Positions 6,666-9,748 of a stretch of 9,748 nt of DNA are shown one piece after another. Each line of letters starts with the position of its first letter. Positions within the stretch are counted from its first letter, which is position 1. A program made the position numbers and the translations under genes. Origin of the DNA: Promethearchaeota archaeon (GTDB lineage: Archaea; Asgardarchaeota; Lokiarchaeia; Sigynarchaeales; SOKP01); NCBI GenBank assembly GCA_016839845.1, contig JAEOTL010000416.1:1-9748 (forward strand), read 5' to 3'. Below the pieces are notes generated by a model, which did not search any database, was not told the DNA's origin, and saw only the letters and a list, made by a program, of their open reading frames with translations.

Positions 6666-7736
6666 ATGAAAACATCTCATAAAGTATTTATCAATAATTC
6701 AGCTGAAATGGGTGAAGTTGAAACAAATTCTATTGACTTATTAATCACTTCACCACCATATCCTATGATTGAGATGTGGGATACGTTGTTTTCTTCTTTA
6801 AATGACGAGATTAAAATTGCATTAGATGAGAAAGATGGAAATAAAGCCTTTGATCTAATGCACGAAGAGTTAGATCGTATTTGGAGAGAATCAAAACGAG
6901 TTTTGAAATCGGGTGGAATAGCATGCATAAATATTGGTGATGCAACAAGAAAACTCCATGATACATTTCAATTATTCTCTAACCATGTGAGAATAACTAG
7001 ATCTTTCCTTAAGAATGGATTTGTCGAATTACCCCCCATAATATGGAGAAAACCTACAAATAGCCCAAATAAATTTTTAGGTTCAGGCATGATCCCTCCC
7101 AATGGTTATGTTACTTTAGAGCATGAATACATTCTAATTTTTCGGAGCGGAACATCAAGAATAATAAAGTCAAAATCAGAGAAGAGATATAATAGTGCCT
7201 TTTTTTGGGAGGAACGCAATAAGTGGTTTTCAGATATATGGGTGGATGTAAAAGGGGTTTCTCAGAAATTAAACTCAAATCAAAAAAATCTAAGAAGGCG
7301 TTCCGCTGCTTTTCCCTTAGAGCTCCCCTATCGCCTTATTAATATGTTTTCTGTATATGGGGATACGGTATTAGATCCCTTCTGGGGAACGGGAACTACT
7401 TCAATGGCCGCAATGATTTCATCAAGAAATTCAATAGGTTACGAAATTAACTCTAATTTCTTGGAAATATTTAACAATAAGATAGATGGGATTAAACAAT
7501 TAAGCGAAGATAAAATTATTAATAGGTTGGACCAACACATTGACTTTATTGATAAGTATAAAAATTTAGGAAAGGAGATAAAATATAACTCTACATATTA
7601 TACCTTTCCAGTTATAACAAAACAAGAGAGAGAAATTCTTTTCTATATTATTGACAATTACCATAAAAATAAGGATGAAATTATTCTCAATTATAAAAAA
7701 TTCGTGAATAAAGCTTCAAGAGAAGATAAACTTTAA
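6666..7736 (+). CDS. Orphan DNA methyltransferase, beta class (TSPPY type, N4-cytosine or N6-adenine)
   Basis: A complete 356-residue S-adenosylmethionine-dependent DNA methyltransferase. The catalytic motif IV TSPPYP is at 28-33 and the cofactor motif I DPFWGTGTT at 237-245. The order IV before I defines the beta class. The Ser in TSPPY is more common in N4-cytosine enzymes, so that specificity is favoured but not proven. AAFPLELP at 214-221 is the usual segment before motif I, GYEI at 258-261 resembles motif II, and about 90-210 should hold the target recognition region. The tail from about 280 is an extra domain that is also found alone in the 80-residue gene at 5523. The start is fixed by an in-frame TAA four codons upstream; no clear ribosome binding site is seen. 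No restriction endonuclease is visible nearby, so it is an orphan in this window. It follows a coiled-coil gene by 32 bases and converges with another, the stops only eight bases apart. Confidence 0.9.
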   Translation: MKTSHKVFINNSAEMGEVETNSIDLLITSPPYPMIEMWDTLFSSLNDEIKIALDEKDGNKAFDLMHEELDRIWRESKRVLKSGGIACINIGDATRKLHDTFQLFSNHVRITRSFLKNGFVELPPIIWRKPTNSPNKFLGSGMIPPNGYVTLEHEYILIFRSGTSRIIKSKSEKRYNSAFFWEERNKWFSDIWVDVKGVSQKLNSNQKNLRRRSAAFPLELPYRLINMFSVYGDTVLDPFWGTGTTSMAAMISSRNSIGYEINSNFLEIFNNKIDGIKQLSEDKIINRLDQHIDFIDKYKNLGKEIKYNSTYYTFPVITKQEREILFYIIDNYHKNKDEIILNYKKFVNKASREDKL

Positions 7737-7744
7737 TTTTCATT

Positions 7745-8479
7745 TCAAGTTTTTTTTCCTGATTTCTTTGATTTCTTCTTCGACTTTTCACTGCTCTGAT
7801 CTTTCATCTTCATCTGGACTTCTAAAACCTCCAGTTTTCCTTTCATTTTCTCTGCATCTTTCTTTAAATCTTCAATTTCACTGTTTTTTGACTCGATAAT
7901 TTTTGCTTGTTCGTCAATCTGAGCTTGTAAAAAACTGGCCATCCTTCTTTCTATTGCTTTTTCTTTCTCTTTTACTTTGTCATCAAATTCAGATAATTCA
8001 ATGGATTCGCTTTTTAAACTTTCTAACAGAGTCTTCTGTTTGTTGACTTTATCCTGTAAATCCTTTACTAAAGTTTCCAATGGGGGTTTAGCCCGAAGAT
8101 CTTCTGTTCGTATCACATTTGATTCTTTTCCCTCTGCTTTCAAATTTTCGAGTTCTCTTTGGATCTGACCCTTTTCTTTTCTTAAATAACCCATTCTGTC
8201 CTTTAAATCTCTAATTTCCTTATCTTTTTGTTCAAGCTTTAAGGTCAGTTTAGAATCAGCGCTTTTTTTCTTCTTACTTTTTTTAGCTCCATCTTCACTT
8301 GGAATTAAGGTTTCTAGTTTCATAATATTATCTTCTAGATGTTCTATTGTTTCAAGATGCTTGTAAACCTCAATTTCTCTATTATTCAACTCTGTTTCTA
8401 GATCTGTGATTCTAAGTCTTAAACCACGCACTTCTTCGGTTAGCTTATTGATCTTATCCTCTAAATCATCATGTGACAT
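7745..8479 (-). CDS. Coiled-coil protein with lysine-rich tail, paralogue 2
   Basis: A 244-residue coiled-coil protein related to the one at 5830-6633. I start it at the ATG at 8479 (MSHDDLED), which lines up with the paralogue's N-terminus; a TTG two codons earlier (8485) is possible but less likely. The first helix ends in MKL-x-x-LI (53-59). A lysine cluster (KKSKKKK) follows at 66-72. The core KDKEIRDLKDRMGYLRKE is at 85-102, differing from the paralogue at only three of 18 positions. A second coiled coil spans about 133-228. The C-terminus (231-244) is a basic tail of mostly Lys and Ser that could bind nucleic acid or acidic partners. There is no signal peptide or membrane helix. It converges on the methyltransferase and lies 97 bases downstream of the Roadblock-GTPase gene on the same strand. 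Function unknown. Confidence 0.75.
   Translation of the reverse strand: MSHDDLEDKINKLTEEVRGLRLRITDLETELNNREIEVYKHLETIEHLEDNIMKLETLIPSEDGAKKSKKKKSADSKLTLKLEQKDKEIRDLKDRMGYLRKEKGQIQRELENLKAEGKESNVIRTEDLRAKPPLETLVKDLQDKVNKQKTLLESLKSESIELSEFDDKVKEKEKAIERRMASFLQAQIDEQAKIIESKNSEIEDLKKDAEKMKGKLEVLEVQMKMKDQSSEKSKKKSKKSGKKT
7750..7757 (+). terminator. T-run after the methyltransferase gene, possible U-rich terminator
   Basis: Eight T residues begin 14 bases after the methyltransferase stop, followed by further T-rich tracts. They are the complement of the AAA/AAG lysine codons at the end of the convergent coiled-coil gene. Archaeal polymerases can terminate on such tracts, so the lysine tail may double as the + strand terminator. 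Confidence 0.35.
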
Positions 8480-8510
8480 TTTCAAGAATTTTTGGAACTA
8501 TTGAAGATCT

Positions 8511-8520
8511 AATTTAAATT
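8511..8520 (-). promoter_or_regulatory. TATA-like element upstream of the second coiled-coil gene
   Basis: AATTTAAATT lies 31 bases before the ATG at 8479, inside the 97-base gap after the GTPase gene. The position suits an archaeal promoter with a short leader, so the coiled-coil gene need not depend on read-through from the GTPase gene. The match is to a simple AT-rich palindrome and is weak evidence. Confidence 0.35.
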
Positions 8521-8576
8521 AATAATAAGACTTCACGTATTAAAATTTATTTCCTTAATGACAAAATCAGATTAAA

Positions 8577-9748
8577 TTAAGAAGCAGATTCTAAAAACCT
8601 ATAGGCAATATATAAAAATGAATCATTGACATTTTCGCCTGTTTTAGCAGATGTGAGAATGTAGTGAAAATTGTTTTGGTTTGCAACATTTTTTATCTCC
8701 TCTTCAGTGATTGCGATATTTTCCTCAAGATCTGACTTGTTTCCTACTAGAATGATATTCAGATCTTTATCGATATATTTAGTTAATTCACCATGCCACT
8801 TTTGAATTGACTTAAGACTTTCTCTTCTGGTTCTATCAATAACAATAAAAGCAGCGTTAGCTCCACCATAAAATCTCTTTCTATATGGGGTCATCTGTGT
8901 TATTTGTCCCCCAATATCCCATATCGCAAAACTAATTTTCGTGTTTTCAGCTAAATCAATGGTTTTTTTTGTAATATCAACCCCAACTGTACTATGATAA
9001 CCTTCTTTGAAACGATTTTCTACAAATCGGGTTATTAAAGATGTCTTACCTACCTCATAATTACCCGTAAGAATTAATTTTAATGAGTAATCTCCTGTAG
9101 GTATCTTCCCATCCTTAGTTTTAGAAAGGATTTTGATTATGTCAGGTATTTGAAGAGAGACATTTTCATTTCCCTCTAGCAACATTTCAACCTTCCCTGC
9201 CACATGTTCAGAAAAGACCCGTAATTCTGTATCAGAGCTCGTGAGATTTGAGATTGTCAATAAAATAGACTTGGATCCCATTGAACAATATGCGAATTTT
9301 TTATCACTTATTGTTGTAATATTGAAAAAATTCGATACTTCTTCAAATTCTCTTTTTATTCTATCTATATAACTATCAACTGAAGCTGCAATTGCACCGA
9401 TTACAATTTCATCCTCAGAATCTCCCCTACTTTCAGAAGTTATAATTAATCCCTCTCGATCACATATTGTAACCGCAATTATATTCTCAACCTCATCCAT
9501 ATAGTTCTGTAGTATGATCTTTAAACGGCTCTCTAAAAATGAGAGGCTTCGAGGTTGATCTTCAGGAGAATCTATTTGAGAGGAAGGTTGAGCAGACGGG
9601 GTCTCGAACTTTCTCACTCCCTCCTTTAATTTTAGTTGTATTTTATAAAAAGGCTCCGGATTATCTCCTAATTTTTTAGAGAGGATAATAATATCTTCAA
9701 GAATAGCATCGAGTTCCCCATAATTTTCATCTCTCAAAGATTGTTCTA
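8577..9748 (-). CDS. Roadblock/LC7 domain fused to a Rab/Ras-like small GTPase (5' end open)
   Basis: The frame is open to the right edge, so the gene may start outside the window; a TTG at 9737 is the only candidate start near the edge and gives 386 residues. Numbering from it, residues 1-45 form a helical N-terminus, 46-65 a Pro/Ser/Gln-rich linker, and about 67-190 a Roadblock/LC7 domain (helix, then VTICDREGLIIT-type strands, a long helix at 113-136, and further strands). Residues 217-386 are a complete small GTPase: G1 GNYEVGKTS 225-233, G2 Thr at T250 in STVGVD, G3 WDIGGQ 273-278 with the catalytic Gln Q278, G4 NKSD 333-336, G5 TSAK 362-365. The body is Rab-like (TVGVD, FYGGANAAFIVID), but G3 has Gly-Gly as in Arf. 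There is no C-terminal Cys for prenylation. Roadblock proteins such as MglB regulate or dimerise with small GTPases, so the fusion probably acts as its own regulator or as a dimer scaffold. Such proteins are typical of Asgard archaea. Confidence 0.9.
   Translation of the reverse strand, partial: EQSLRDENYGELDAILEDIIILSKKLGDNPEPFYKIQLKLKEGVRKFETPSAQPSSQIDSPEDQPRSLSFLESRLKIILQNYMDEVENIIAVTICDREGLIITSESRGDSEDEIVIGAIAASVDSYIDRIKREFEEVSNFFNITTISDKKFAYCSMGSKSILLTISNLTSSDTELRVFSEHVAGKVEMLLEGNENVSLQIPDIIKILSKTKDGKIPTGDYSLKLILTGNYEVGKTSLITRFVENRFKEGYHSTVGVDITKKTIDLAENTKISFAIWDIGGQITQMTPYRKRFYGGANAAFIVIDRTRRESLKSIQKWHGELTKYIDKDLNIILVGNKSDLEENIAITEEEIKNVANQNNFHYILTSAKTGENVNDSFLYIAYRFLESAS

Noticed and set aside
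6677..6928. 83-codon - strand frame opposite the methyltransferase start
   Set aside because: It is antisense to catalytic motif IV of a clear methyltransferase and has no own features.
5523..8479. Known restriction-modification or phage-defence system
   Set aside because: Only a methyltransferase is recognisable; no nuclease, helicase, ATPase or phospholipase motif was seen in the small or coiled-coil proteins.
8480..8485. TTG start at 8485 for the second coiled-coil gene
   Set aside because: The ATG two codons later aligns with the start of the paralogue, and no ribosome binding site favours TTG.
8577..8600. C-terminal prenylation site on the GTPase
   Set aside because: The protein ends in FLESAS with no cysteine, so eukaryotic-style lipid anchoring is not supported.
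1..9748. CRISPR arrays, tRNA or rRNA genes, insertion sequences
   Set aside because: No regularly spaced direct repeats, cloverleaf-like sequences or transposase motifs were noticed, and the gaps between genes are all about 110 bases or less.

Overview
The window reads as a fragment of an AT-rich archaeal genome, most likely from an Asgard archaeon (Lokiarchaeia-like or a relative). The main evidence is the gene at the right edge, which joins a Roadblock/LC7 domain to a Rab/Ras-like small GTPase, a eukaryote-like combination typical of Asgard genomes. Archaeal-style TATA-like elements close to start codons, few strong Shine-Dalgarno sites, and long lysine/glutamate-rich coiled-coil proteins agree with this. 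The lineage is an inference; there is no rRNA or other marker gene here. Coding density is high and no stretch over about 110 bases lacks a gene.

Left part (1-5476). A 5'-truncated membrane protein on the + strand carries the end of an alpha/beta-hydrolase domain followed by about eight membrane helices. It overlaps tail-to-tail with a complete GH38 alpha-mannosidase on the - strand. Upstream of the mannosidase, on the same strand, lies a type I phosphodiesterase/nucleotide pyrophosphatase of the alkaline phosphatase superfamily. Neither of these two enzymes has a visible signal peptide, so both probably act in the cytosol, perhaps in breakdown of mannose-containing glycans or phosphodiesters.

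Middle part (5523-8479). This is the most unusual section. It has a small 80-residue gene, a 267-residue coiled-coil protein, an orphan beta-class DNA methyltransferase (motifs TSPPYP and DPFWGTGTT, no restriction enzyme beside it), and a second coiled-coil protein that converges on the methyltransferase. The 80-residue protein is a diverged copy of the methyltransferase C-terminal tail (about 19 identities in 42 gap-free positions). The two coiled-coil proteins are paralogues sharing a nearly invariant 18-residue core. The locus therefore holds two pairs of methyltransferase tail domain plus coiled coil, one with the catalytic domain and one without. This suggests a duplicated module in which the tail domain and the coiled coil may work together.

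Right part (8577-9748). The Roadblock-GTPase fusion gene runs off the window, so its true start cannot be seen. It lies upstream of, and on the same strand as, the second coiled-coil gene, separated by 97 bases containing a TATA-like element.
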